Both the position numbers and the translations under genes were made by a program. A stretch of 64,000 nucleotides of DNA, from NCBI GenBank assembly GCA_023053545.1, contig JAKZAN010000198.1, positions 1 to 64,000 on the forward strand, written 5' to 3'. Origin of the DNA: Lepidurus packardi. Its lineage: Eukaryota; Arthropoda; Branchiopoda; Notostraca; Triopsidae. Under the pieces are notes generated by a model. The model did no database searches, was not told the DNA's origin, and saw nothing but the letters and a program-made list of their open reading frames with translations. This document shows positions 46,806 to 59,463 of the stretch, piece after piece (position 1 is the stretch's first letter; each line of letters begins with the position of its first letter).

Positions 46806-48124
46806 TCAGAAGTTCTTTAGTATATCCCTAACTTGGTCTCTATGTACGGCTTTCTCCATCTCAGTGAAGTTGAAAAGCTGGGTTCCCACTAAGTCACCGT
46901 TGATCTTCATGTTCTTCAGTTACTAAAAGTACTCATGCTTCAATGCTTCAAAACAGTCTATCCTATTCTCAGGATCGTACGTCAAAATGCGACTCAATAG
47001 GTCTTGCAGCAGAGGGTCTGACTTGGGAAGTATTTTGGCCCATCTCCTACCCTTCAGATGCGGGAATTTCAGGTCTGGTTTTGTTGGGTTTAGAGCGATT
47101 ATTTGTTCCGGATTTGGTGTGCCTATCGTAGAAAATATTTTTGCCAGGTGATCGACGCTGCTATCTGCATAGAATAGTGGTTCCCCTAACCACATTTCTG
47201 CAAGCACGCACCCTGCAGACCATATGTCAGATTTACACGAATAGTGCTGATTCCCGAAAGCCAGCTCAGGAGCCCTGTAGTTTCGAGAACAAACGTAGGC
47301 CAAGTTGGACTCCCCCTTTATCAGCTTTTTGGCGCTACCGAAATCGCATATCCTATAGTTACAATCTCTGATATGAATGTATACTTGAGGGTGTAGTTCT
47401 GGATGTTGACCAGTATGTTCCTTGGTTTGATATCCCTGTGGCAAATTCCACAGTCCTTGAGGTAGGCTAAACCTCGGAGGATCTGGAAACCCAATACTTT
47501 GATGAGTACGTTCGGAAATGTTCCCTTATTTTGATCTGCAGACTTATGAAAGTACCTTATGAGTTTGTTGAGGTCCTCTGGTACGTACTACATCAGCAAA
47601 TGTAGGTACACCTCTTCTTTCTGACCCTTTTTCTCTTACTCTTAGCTGTTAGTCCCAGATTGAGAGCTCGGTAGCTCTTTGGTAAAGAAAGAGTGGTACA
47701 GTCTGACAATGTTCGGATGGTTCAACTATCGCAGAATTTCTAACTCTCGATTTTTGTAGTTTTCGTCCTGCATCACTTTTTTGACAGCTATAGTGTCCCC
47801 CGTCGCCGAAATGGTAGCGTGGTAGACCACACCAAATGTTCCTTTGCCGATGACTTTGTTGATTTTGAAGTCCCAGGCGCGCGAAGACCCTGGCTTGGCA
47901 TTATGGCTGTTAGAAGGGTTGTTGCGGAAGGTCTTGCCTGTCTACTGTGGGAGGCCGGGGACGAACTGATTATGATTGGAGGAGTTTTATCTGGAGTTGT
48001 GTGCATTTTGGTTGTGCCCAGCGCTGTGGTTGTTGGCATTGCTACTAGTAGACCTGTGGACGAAGCGTTGAGACAGGATTTTGGCGGGGTTGTTATCACG
48101 AGGCTTGTCAGTTTTCAAATTCAT
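46806..48124 (-). CDS. GSK3: GSK3 / shaggy-type serine/threonine kinase
   Basis: 428 aa after one 32-nt intron (47353-47384), frame exact to TGA 46806-46808. A polar N-terminal ~80 residues precede the kinase domain: glycine loop GKGTFGVVY, AVKKV lysine, NRELEIL alpha-C, hinge LLMEYVPED (Glu = UAG, 47588-47590), HRDIKPRN, CDFGSAKK, and the GSK3 signature SNLAYVCSRNYRAPEL, including the activation-loop tyrosine. GSK3 phosphorylates primed substrates and acts in growth, motility and stress signalling. The intron sits just before the DFG segment. An insertion of about 20 residues lies before the hinge (acidic and Ser-rich), which is unusual for GSK3. Divergent neighbour upstream at 48,530. Confidence 0.93.
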
Positions 48125-48529
48125 GGCGTGAGGGTGTGTATACTATAATCAGGAGAGTGTCGGAAAGGATAGTGCGCTTTTAAATCGTTATAATGAGGGC
48201 ACAAAAATATAATTCTCAAGGTCGGAGGTCGGAGGTTTAATAATCGAATCTAATCTGAAGCGGGGGCTAGTCGACCTGAAGGGACAACTTCTATTCCTAT
48301 GAAATCCATGAGACTATCTCTGGACGGCTAGAATGCCTGCGTTCATGAGTCAAACTAGAATTAAGACAAGATCAGCTGTTTCTAAAAAAGCTGCATCACC
48401 AGAATCCGAGACACTTCTGCGATATGATTGAGATAGAACTAACTATACTAGAGATACATCTGAGACCAAAAGCATCAAATATTCGAAAATGGATTTGTTT
48501 TCAGAATCCAATAAATACTAAATAAACAG
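48125..48529. promoter_or_regulatory. Divergent intergenic region
   Basis: 405 bases between the divergent starts of GSK3 and the coiled-coil gene. Both promoters should lie here. AT-rich, no repeat or recognisable motif. Confidence 0.45.
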
Positions 48530-50230
48530 ATGATGCAACTGCCAACGCTTAAGCAAAAGCTATCGTCCTTTGCCTTAGAATATAAGTTTTATTTGATTTT
48601 ATTTCTTATTATTTGTTCCTTCACGACTCCACAATCATACCTTATAGTTGGATTCAAATACATCACAACCATCATGAAAAACTATCTCTCCCCGCCTTCT
48701 CATGATAAAATACCCAAGCAACAGGACTTCTCCTCTCCTCGTCTCGAGCTTATCTCCACCGAGACTTCCAAAGCTGCTAACTAAAGAACCAAGCTCCTCA
48801 AGCTAAGGCAACATATCCTCGGTGCTCCATAGAAAAAGAACACTACTGCTCCCCCACCCCAACAACCTGCCCGCCCGCCTCGCCAGTAAAATAGCTTCGT
48901 CCAGGTTGTCTACTCACAATCGCCTCACAATCGCGGCCATCCCGAGGCCATTCCTGAATAGATAGCCTCCAAACGAACCAAGGCTGTTAATAAACTAAAA
49001 ATGCTGAAGGAACTCATATCCAAAATTTCTACTGACTAGGGCATCAATAACGGTAACATTCGCGAAGGTCTGAACCGGTTGCAAGAGGTCCAGCAAGATG
49101 TCTTGGAGAGACTAATGAATACACGCCACAGTGGATGTCCGAGCCACGAAGACTCTGCCTTCATTCAACACCCCTCAACTCAGATACTTGAGCCGACATC
49201 CAAACAGAATATAAACCTAAAACACAGCAAGCCCGGCACTGCCATTGAAGGACTCTCGGAAATGGTGCGACAAGAGAACGGAATTTCAGAAGGCCTCAAG
49301 AAGCTTAAATAATTTCATCAGGAGCTGATTGAGGAGTTGAATGCTGTGAGCGAGGAACAACAAGATCTACATTCCTCTGTCTCGCATTCCTCCAAACACG
49401 CTAGGTCGCCGAAGTTTGGGGCAACACGTGACAAGTCTGATGTTGAATTTTCTCTGGACCTGATCGAGGGCAAAATCGTATCTGAGATCATGAGGTTGCG
49501 GGAAGATAAACTACACCTTATGAACTCGCTCAATCAGGAAACCAAAACAGTCAATGAGTTAGTCGAACACACAAAGCGGCTCGAAGCTGCGTTGACGAAG
49601 TGTGAGCAGCAGAACGCCCAGCAGCAGCGAATCATACAAGAAAGCAGGCACGGAGTTCTTTCAGAAGTGGACTCTGCTTCAGAGAAAAACAGCAACAAGC
49701 AGTTTAAACGGGTCTAGCATGCTATCATCCACCACAATTACGCTCAGGGTGGCAGAGAAGAAGGCCAGTCCCAACATTTGCTCGAGGAACTGATGGATCT
49801 ACGTGCAGAAAATGGTGTTCTCAAGAACCACCTGTCGAAGGCAAACGATGAAATCATCAAGTTAGAACGGAAGCTGCAATCGGCTCAAAAGCAGTCTCCT
49901 GCATTAAATGTATCTGCAGACAGGCACAGATACGAGAAGATTATCGAGGAGTTGAGGACACATGCGACGGGCCTCGAACGACAACTCGAAATTGAGCGAG
50001 AGACGAGGCAACAGAACTAACACTCCTATGAAGATCGGATCCATGACTTGCGACAGCAATTAGGGCGTCTCAAATCGGACAACTAGAAATTGCGAAGGGA
50101 AACTATTGACTTGTTGCGTTCGAGACCTAAAAGGATCGTTACTCAGGAAGACGACGGGAACGGAGTTCACCGGGGCATGAATAGATACTAGTCGACTGAT
50201 AACATTAACATACTGTCCCGGAAAATCTGA
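48530..50230 (+). CDS. Coiled-coil protein with N-terminal membrane anchor
   Basis: 566 aa, single exon, ATG 48530 to TGA 50228-50230. An N-terminal hydrophobic helix (FYLILFLIICSFTTPQSYL, about residues 19-37) looks like a signal anchor; if translation starts at the second ATG (48674) this would be lost, so the start is not certain. The rest is a long discontinuous coiled coil (about 130-540) with Gln/Glu/Lys heptads and no enzyme motif. About fifteen UAR codons, mostly where Glu would suit the heptads. By build it resembles a tether or golgin-like protein, but no ortholog is recognised. Confidence 0.62.
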
Positions 50231-50317
50231 CAGTTGAACAGGCATTCTGTACATAGCTCAGTCTGACATATCATATTGGGTGAATTTTATACATCAGATC
50301 TACTATGTCACTTAATA

Positions 50318-50976
50318 TCACTTGGGCTGCTGCTGTTGTTATTGTTGCTGCTTCTTCTCCAGCAGACTGAAGTTGTACACTCTTGCGATGTTAACCTCTG
50401 ATGTCGTCACTTGATCCTTCACGTAGTTCAGATCGTCCTTGATCTCCTTAAGGTTCGACTTAGCGTTGGACAAGTTTTCGCGCAACATCTTCTCGGCTTC
50501 GTCGAAACTGAGTTCGACCATGGTGTTGGCACCCAGCCAGAGAGCAATCTTGTCGAGGTTGGGAATGGAGCGACCACGTGTCCAAATGTTGTCAGCCAGT
50601 TGGAAATCGACGCTCACCTCTACGATGTTTAGATTGGATATTGAGTGAGGTGTATACGCTTCGACTCTTTTCGGAGAGAGTTGATGATGTCGAGAGCCTT
50701 TTAGATTTCAGGAATTTTGAGGGTCATGTTTTCGCTGGAGCGCATGAGCTGACTCTCGATGAGCTTGTACTTGCTGTGGGTTTGGTGAAATGGGGGAGTT
50801 ACTTATAAGCTTCATCGAGAGACTGCATGACGTTCTGAGTGCCATGTTTTCGGCAGACTTCTTCAACTTGTTCCTGAGAGGGTAGTGATTATGGGTCAGA
50901 TGAAGACGGTTACGATGAAGACAGCGACGGGGATTTTCTTCTCGATGTCTGCTTTCTTGGTGACTTCAAAAGACAT
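50318..50976 (-). CDS. PFDN3: Prefoldin subunit 3 (VBP1)
   Basis: 183 aa after three introns (40, 29 and 38 nt), exact frame to TGA 50318-50320. Prefoldin 3 landmarks: LDEAYNKYKLIES in the first helix, IPEI, ADNIW, then the strongly conserved KIALWLGANTMVEL and SFDEAEKMLRENL, and the second helix ending TTSEVNIARVYNF. Prefoldin is a hexameric co-chaperone that delivers actin and tubulin to the CCT/TRiC chaperonin. The C-terminus is a short Gln run (QQQEQQQQPK). One UAA lies inside IPEIEKALDI. The frame is also open upstream of the chosen ATG, but the family N-terminus supports ATG 50976. Confidence 0.93.
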
Positions 50977-51883
50977 TCTGGGGATATACAATTTTTAAAA
51001 AATATGAGTGATTACACGGGTAGCCACTCTATAGTAAATCCTGATTGTTGAGTAGTAGACAACCATCAATGGTAGGGTTTAGACTGTATAACATTGTGGG
51101 ACATTTAGATTACAAATCTGGGCATGCTCTGAAAGGAATACGATATAGAACTTTGAGTATTTCCCGAGTGCTCTGATGCACATTCTACAGATAACTAGAT
51201 ACCTTGGCAACTTAAAACTCCAAGGGTAAGGCTTCAAAATGATATGGTTAGAGTATTTCCTTTTCGGAGACAGATATGAGTCGATGAGTTGTTTTCTTGA
51301 TGCCCCGTCCCTTTCCGTTATACCCATACTTTTCTGAGGAGCAGGAAGGAACAACTCAATAATGATGGGGAGGGTTGTAGTGTGCCCCAGTAGACCTATT
51401 CCAGAATATGGAAATGTGATTATATGGATAGTTTTTAAAATGCACGAATCTTATTGCAAGTTTGGGAACAAACCTGGACCCGCCTCGTGTTTGTGAAAAT
51501 GAATCAACACTGGGGACTTAATTAAGGGGGATTGTTGAAACAGTCTTCAATGGTGGAGATTAGGAAAAAATGTGGAATTTGGCAGGGGGTTTGCAGAAAG
51601 GCATTGAATAATGGGTTAAAATTGAGGCAGGAAAAGGGAACAATTGGTAGCTACTGCAGAAGAGCAATGATTGGGATTTTAAAGGGTTCTGGCTAAAGCT
51701 GGTATTATATTTTATCTTTTCTGATAGACGCCTGCTTTAGTTTGGCTGTTTCTCTGGCTCGGCCTCCCTAATTTGTGCCCTATTCTTTTAAGAGCTCCCC
51801 CTTTTCCTGCCCATCTGTATTTAAATAATTATAAATCAGCCACTTTTTCCTGATACTCTCCCCTACCATTCCTTCACCAATCC
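50977..51883. other. Largest non-coding gap in the window
   Basis: 907 bases between the divergent starts of prefoldin 3 and glutamate-cysteine ligase. The minus frame continuous with prefoldin 3 stays open as far as about 51,400, with an ATG-less upstream part; I see no family in it and treat it as chance openness. The half nearer the ligase gene (51,400-51,880) is purine-rich then pyrimidine-rich. No RNA gene, repeat or motif recognised. Confidence 0.45.
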
Positions 51884-53663
51884 ATGGGACTCCTAAAAGA
51901 TTTCGGACAGCTCCTCACCTATAACTAATCCCGAACCCATCAGCCACTCCTTCAAATGATCGCGGCCGCCCAGTTCCTACACATCCTCAAAACTCATTCA
52001 GCCCAAGACCAGCATCACGACTAAGAAGTCTATTGGGGCGACGAAATAGAGGGCCATCGGCTCTACCTCGACCCTAAGACTAAGCTTTTCTCACTTGACG
52101 TACAGCCTCTGCCGCAAGATACCGAATTCCCCATCATGGTGGAATATGGGCGCTGGATGTTCGAAGCTATACCGTCTGAGCCGCATAAGATTAAAGGCAA
52201 CCTGAAAGAAGTTGTGAACTCTCTCGTCCGAAGATAGCAGATTATGGCCAAACTGTAAGAAAACGTTACATATCTGATGATCCCCAACGTTCCCTTCCTG
52301 GGAGTCAAACCTATCGACCCTTCGAACTTCGTTAACGAATGTACTGACAGTCTCTTCATCGACGATACCCATATCGCTGACCACCCTCGCTTCAGGACTC
52401 TGACCAAAAATATCAGAATCCGCAGAGGCTCCAAAGTTGAAATATTAATACCGATATTCCAGGATCAGAACACTGACCTCTCAACAGTGACTCAAAAAGA
52501 TCCGGTTCCAGGGCAAATCTATATGGATGCTATGGCCTTCGGAATGGGCATGGCCTGTCTCCAATGCACTTTTTCTACAAAAAATCTCAGTAATGCTCGA
52601 AGGCTTCACGATCAGCTTCACATTTTGAGTCCCTTATTTTTGGCTCTTACAGCAGGAACCCCGATTTTCAAGGGCAAGCTCGCCGCCACAGATACTCGCT
52701 GGGATGCCCTGACCATGAGCGTTGACGATCGGACTCCTGAGGAAAGAGACCCTCACAACAAAATGTATGTGCCAAAGTCACGATACGCAAGCTCCAGCTA
52801 CTTTATCTCTGAACGACCGTAAAACCTCCCGATGTACAACGACGGACTTCTAAAGGTCAACAAAGAAGTAGTTGAGTTTCTGAGTACCCAGACGGAGGTC
52901 CCAATCGATCAAAATTTAATCAATCATCTTGGTCTGCTGAGTAACCGTGAATTCCTGATTGTCTATGAAAACTTCCTGCACATCGACAAGACCGAAAACT
53001 ACCTCTTCGAAATGATGAACTCCACTAATTGGAACTCAGTCCGCCTCAAAATCCCAATTAGCAATATCGGATGGAGAGTCGAGTTCAGGACCATGGAAGT
53101 TCAACTAACGGCACAGGAAAACGCTGCTTTTAGTCTTTTGGTGTTATGTCTTGTGAGAACTTTAGCCAAAATCCCCTACTCTCAACTTCTACCTTCCTAT
53201 AACCTTGGTGGAGGAGAACTTTAAGAGATCTGCCAAGAACAATGCTATCCTCAAAGAGAAATTCTACTTCCGAACTAATATCATGGATGCTGGGGAACCT
53301 GTGATTCGAGAACTCACTCTCAAGGAGATCGTGTTTGGCTCCGAAGACTACAAATTCGAAGGCCTCTTTTCTGTCATAAAAACTCTGATTGACAAGGACC
53401 TCGTCGGAAAATGCTGCCAGAATAAAGAAGAGGCTTCGAGTTTGATAAAGGTGTACGACGACTTGTACCAGTTCATGTGGGAGAAGGTTTCTGGCGAGAG
53501 GGTGACGCTGGCCCAGTGGATGAGAGAATTCGTCCGGAACCACCCATAGTACAAGTGCGACTCGATGGTTTCAGAGGAAGTGGGGAACGATATGTTGCTG
53601 CGGTTGGCGTCGATTTCGCGAGGGGAAAAGATGGACACTAACTTCAGACCTATTTTCAGATGA
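51884..53663 (+). CDS. GCLC: Glutamate-cysteine ligase (GCL catalytic subunit)
   Basis: About 592 aa; the first and rate-limiting enzyme of glutathione synthesis, joining Glu and Cys with ATP. Family landmarks are dense: WGDEIEG, EYGRWMFEA, MIPNVPFLG, RFRTLTKNIRIRRGSKV, YMDAMAFGMGMACLQ, TPIFKGKLAATDTRWDAL, SVDDRTPEERD, STNWNSVRLKIP, IGWRVEFRTMEVQL. The length leaves one surplus base: near 53,173-53,176 the frame must shift by +1 between VRTLAKIP and LNFYLPITLVEENF. A 25-nt intron (53141-53165) would restore the frame but remove the conserved helix containing LVR, so a surplus base in the CCCC run is the better explanation. UAG 53547-53549 lies at the HP(D/E)YK position. Stop TGA 53661-53663. 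Confidence 0.92.
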
Positions 53664-53899
53664 AGGGAGGAGAGTATTCTACTTTTGCTTAATTCATTGT
53701 TGTGTGTTGATTTAAATGGTGCCTAGCTGCAAATCTCGATTCTCTGTGTCCTGATATTTTATAATGAACAAACATTCAGTATTGGTACTCCTATCATGGA
53801 AGTTGGATGGCAACCCCATCAATAAATTTATGCCATCCACATTTAAGGACGTTGAGTCTCAGATAATATTAGTAGGGAGTATTGATTCGCAGTGTCCTC

Positions 53900-55119
<1,220 letters not shown>

Positions 55120-55456
55120 GATAAATAGTAAAAGCGGGGAATGCGGGCAAAAAAGAGTTTTCTATAAAGGTTTGGAGGGAAAAGTAGGGGGTGGATCGTG
55201 GAGAAATATTTTAGAGCTAGATTGATTATGAATAGGGAGGCAATGATTCAAATTTCTTATCTCCGGGTCCATTACGCCATTTCCGACTTATCTTCACCCC
55301 TTTATTACGAACCTACGGTTACATAACCCCTTCCTCTTCCCTCACCATTTTCGACTACTACTCAATAGTATAACCCTTACTCTCTATCCCCTCTTAATCT
55401 CCATTAAATTCATGCTGTTCATTTGGAGCTATCTCCAACAAAAAATATACGTAGGT
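55120..55456. other. Intergenic, nothing recognised
   Basis: 337 bases between the AGC kinase start and the Ku80 stop, both on the minus strand. Presumably the AGC kinase promoter; no motif recognised. Confidence 0.45.
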
Positions 55457-57561
55457 TCAATCCAGTTCGTCCACCATGATGTTCGTCGCAACTGTCAGCG
55501 ATGTCGGCTTGTACATGTCTCTGTTCTCCCGAATCAGGTACCCTACGCCTTGCTCCTTCAGTACTCGCAACAGTCCCTCCGTAAGTGTCTTCACAACCTT
55601 ACTGAACCATTCGTCCCAGTACTCCTCTTCTTTCTCGCTCTGGCAGGCTGATCGCAAGGTTTTGAAGCACTCCAACAAATGAAGGTGTGTTTCAGACGAT
55701 GGATTAGCTTGGTGCTTGTCTCTGATATAGCTACCCATCTAGTCCAAAGCTCTCCGCACAAGATCCTGTTTATTGTTCTTGATCATTTTGAGGAAGGTAT
55801 TGATAGGCTGTTTGGGGTCAACGTGTTCAACATCATCGTCCTCGAAAGTAAACTTTTTGAATCCTTCTGCGAGTTGGTAGACGTCTTCGTCCCCTTCAGA
55901 AAACCCGCGTGGACTCTTCTTGCAGCTTAGTTTCGATTTCGGCCCAGAGCAGCTTCTTTTTGTCCTCTTTTTGAGCCTTCAACTCCTTTAACGTAAAGTT
56001 GAACGCCTTCTTTAAGGATTAGCAGATCGGTGCGATTTTAGGCTCGAATACCTTTTAGGGATTCAAGTATTCATGGATTGAAGGGTCTAGAGGAGGCAAG
56101 TCAGAAGCATCTTCGTTGAAACACTCGATAAAACACTGACTGGAACATATATTGTCTTGACGGGTTGAAAGTCAACTTCGGCTTGACCATTTCTTCAGGC
56201 TCCTCATCCTCTTCGATTGGCTGGGTGTACAAGTTCATATTATTGATCAGCTCATCCACGATGTCTTTTTGAGCTTCTGAAGACTTGGGGGAGGCTGTTG
56301 AACTGATACTGCCTGATGCCTTCGGAGGTAGGCAGCTGCACCAGATAGAAATATTCCCCTTTGCTGGCAGATTTATAAGGAATCATGACCATTAGTTTTG
56401 GAGTCACACCATTCTTATGATTTCTGGGAATGTAGCGAACAAGAGCGTAGCGATTTAGAGTGAGCATGGAGAGCACGAAGGAGGAAAATAGTTTGCGGCT
56501 GTAGAGATCTTCTGATTCTGGCAACACCATATCCACGCTGCTCATAAAGGTTTGTCTTGGGATTTTGTCCTTGTCCACGAATCCTAACACTTTCAGACAC
56601 TTTTCTTCGAGGAATTTCATGGCCATGGAGTTTACTTTGGAAATAGGCACGGTATTGGGTCCATATTGGTAGGCTGCGACTATTTATTCCTCTTGGACTG
56701 CCTCACAAGTATCATCTCCTACAACGTGATGGACCACATCTCTGATGATCTTGTTGGCGTTGACGTTCGGGTTAAAGTCTTCTCGTTTGCTGTATCGTTT
56801 GAGACTCTTAATCTTTTCCTCCCGAGTCTTTTTAAAAGTCCACAACGTCGATCAGGAGTCCGGGAGCGATCTGGAGCTTGCCTCTATAAAGTGCCATTGG
56901 GTTGAGTTCCTTTCTGCGGAACTGTCTGTACAGTTTGGATGGCCATCGAAGCTGGGAATATTTGGATATTGTCTTTGCAGGCCTTCTTGAGCTGTAAAAT
57001 GACTTCGGAATTCTGGAGTTGGCTGGCATCAGTGTAAGTCATGCCGTGAAGGTTTTCCTCTTCAGGATCATAGCCTTCCATAAAATCGATCGTGATCAGG
57101 TTGATCTTGACATTGCTCTTCTCGATGTCTCTGATGAGAGAAGGTACGAGTCTGAGATCGACTTCGCCCGTCCCGTTGGTGAACATGAAAAATGCGTTTA
57201 GTGTATTTCTTTTTGCCCAACGTAGTCATTGAGTTTGTTCACAGAGAAAGACAGAGCTTCTAATATGGATCCTCCTTTGCGATCATTCTTTATTTCGAGA
57301 GTCCTCAGGGCCTCGATATTACGGACGATACCGAGGTTAGGCTTGGTGATTTCAACGATTTCGACTAGTCCCATCAGGAGAGTCGTTGTCGCCGAAGAAG
57401 ACCATCCCTATTTCATGATTGGGAGTTATTGAACATCTTCTGCTGGAGGAAGAGCCTGATGCATTCGAAAGTGAGGACCGCCTCGGGTGAGGGAAGAGTT
57501 GAATGGTTCGAACATGGAGCTGCCTGTTGTCGACAGCGATCATGATGGCTTCTTTGGACAT
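55457..57561 (-). CDS. XRCC5: Ku80-like protein, frame broken at homopolymers
   Basis: Order and motifs fit Ku80: N-terminus MSKEAIMIAVDN, vWA-like region (LFLQQKMF, IGMVFFGD, VKINLITIDF), beta-barrel region with LYRGKLQIAPGLL and YGPNTVPISKVN, LEEKCLKVLGF, ALVRYIPR, YFYLVQLP, then the helical C-terminal segment DLPPLDPSIHEYL and EYWDEWFSKVV, ending at TGA 55457-55459. Ku70/80 binds DNA ends in end joining; in ciliates Ku also takes part in programmed genome rearrangement. The frame is interrupted at seven homopolymer runs: six need one base fewer and one needs one more (57,421; 57,370; 57,188; 56,934; 56,287; 56,130; 55,900). One 32-nt intron near the start fits. It may be a decaying gene or, more simply, a stretch of poor consensus. 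Confidence 0.8.
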
Positions 57562-58089
57562 TGTGGAAATACCTCTTTGGACGAATGAACAAGATTGAAT
57601 CTGATGATATTTTAATACTTTAAAATGTATTATCATGGGGGTGCAGGGATTGTGATTATTTGAAAATGTAGGCAAATGGATAAACAAACGGTCTGGGCAA
57701 TCTGATTAAAGTAAAGTAAAGCGCGCCATTTTACTCTCCTATTTACCTAATATGCACGGCACGGTTCATGTTAATTTCCTGACGTCCTCCCGTCAGACTA
57801 GCCAAACTGTTTCCCTTATCTCCACTCACATCGTATAACCATCAATGACATTAATACTGAAACCCACAACCCAGACCTGAGTCACAACTATATCTCATCA
57901 CAGTCTGCATCACGAAACCCTAAGCGATACTCAATATTACTCTGCCCCATAAACAGCCACTTTCACGACGCAAAGCCAGTCGACTACTGCTCCATTGCGA
58001 GCAATAGCGAAGCTATAATCAGAATAATACTGCACAAAATAATTACAACTTTTTATTAATAGTCGAGCTGTTCAGACGTAACCCATATC
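57562..58089. promoter_or_regulatory. Divergent intergenic region
   Basis: 528 bases between the divergent starts of Ku80 and the tyrosine phosphatase. Both promoters should lie here. AT-rich with short A and T runs; no specific motif recognised. Confidence 0.45.
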
Positions 58090-59298
58090 ATGGACATAAA
58101 CCCAACATATTTGCACGGGGGACAGGAGTCTAGCGAAGACATCTCCTACGAATGGGTGGAAGACCACCCGGAGCTCACCCAGCTGGAACATCCCATCAGG
58201 GTCCTCGACTTTCCCTCGCGCAGTCTAGATAGACAGCCTGATGTTGAGTTCAAGGTACCATTGAATAACATTTTGTGAGAAGCCTATTCTAAAAAACTAT
58301 GTGAACACCATTTTTTACGCATGTGAAGAAATGTTTGTTTTTGGTTGAATATACTTGATTCTGGTTTGGCCCTTCGGATAGATCATCGAGTACATGACCC
58401 AGACCAAGGAACACGTCAACAAACTCTATAAGAACCCTGTGCAATTCAGTTACAATCGCTACAACACCATCCTACCCTGTAATCACTCATCCTCTGATCT
58501 CTCCTTTCTCAGACGAGTACTCTATGGTCACCCTCAATCCAACTCCCTCCAGTGATAAGACCGAATAATATATCAATGCCAACTACATCACTGTAATTCT
58601 AATCCACTAAATATCCCTAGACTCCATATACTGATCTAAAAATAATAGCAACCCAAGGACCGCTTTCGTCGACCTTGTCTCACTTCTGGCGCATGGTTCA
58701 CGAAGCCAAGGTCACAGCTATCTTCATGTTGTGCAATCTAGAAGAACGCAATGTCCTCAAGTGTTATAAATATTGGCCCTCTAAAGAAGACGCACATATT
58801 GCAATCCAGAGCAGGTTCGAACTACATTGTATTAAATAGGAGGTACTTTAGTAACAGCTGACCAAACGCGTGATCAGAATGGTGGATAAAGAGGATAATA
58901 CTGAGAGAGAAATCGTACATTTCCATTGGAAAGACTGGAAGGATAACGAAGCACCTTCACCCAATAGTTAGAATACTCTCGAAAACCTGCTAGAAATTGC
59001 GAGAACCCAATTGGTCAATAGATAGCAGATCATGGTGCACTGCAGTGCCGGTGTAGGCAGAACGGGTTCCTTCATCGGTCTGTTGAACATCCGGATAGCT
59101 CTGAAAGATCTGCACTAAAAGTGGCTGAAGAAGCAAGTAGAGGAGGACGAAATGAAGATATCTATTTTCGGCACAGTGCGTCGGCTGCGGGAACAGCGTT
59201 GGGGAATGGTGTATAAGAAGGTACAGTACTAGTTTATCTATGAGTATGTGCGTAACTTCATAACGAGACAGTTCGAATTGGAGCCTGTCTAGATTTGA
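58090..59298 (+). CDS. Classical protein tyrosine phosphatase
   Basis: 339 aa after introns of 127, 34 and 28 nt, exact frame to TGA 59296-59298. Classical PTP landmarks: NRYNTILP, YINANYI, IATQGPL, FWRMV, the WPD-loop equivalent WKDNEAP, the phosphate loop MVHCSAGVGRTGSF with catalytic Cys, and the Q-loop region REQRWGMV ending QYEFIYEYV. It removes phosphate from phosphotyrosine. The usual Pro of WPD is replaced by Lys (WKD); the general-acid Asp is kept. Ciliates have few tyrosine kinases, so the substrate is not obvious. UAR codons at TEEYINA and QYEFIY suit Glu. No membrane segment or accessory domain. Confidence 0.92.
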
Positions 59299-59463
59299 TG
59301 ATGCTTACTTTCCACATATACCTTGTATATTAACCAAAGTACGTATTTTAAACCATTGGATCTTTCGAAGTTCCTACATCTTGGAGGGATTGCATGATTT
59401 TATTGGTTACTGTCGAGTATTAACCTAGATACAAATCCCTAAATCTCAAGGTATCCGTCTTAC

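Noticed and set aside
51079-51354. Upstream extension or separate gene joined to prefoldin 3
   Set aside because: The frame is open but lacks an ATG at its head and has no homology; the family N-terminus fits the ATG at 50976.
53141-53165. 25-nt intron in glutamate-cysteine ligase
   Set aside because: Ends are GT-AG and the length restores frame, but it would remove a conserved helix; kept as an alternative, not as the model.
55880-55910. Programmed +1 frameshift at UGA in Ku80, antizyme-like
   Set aside because: One of the seven shifts abuts UGA, but the other six do not; all coincide with homopolymers, so one common cause (base-count error or decay) is simpler.
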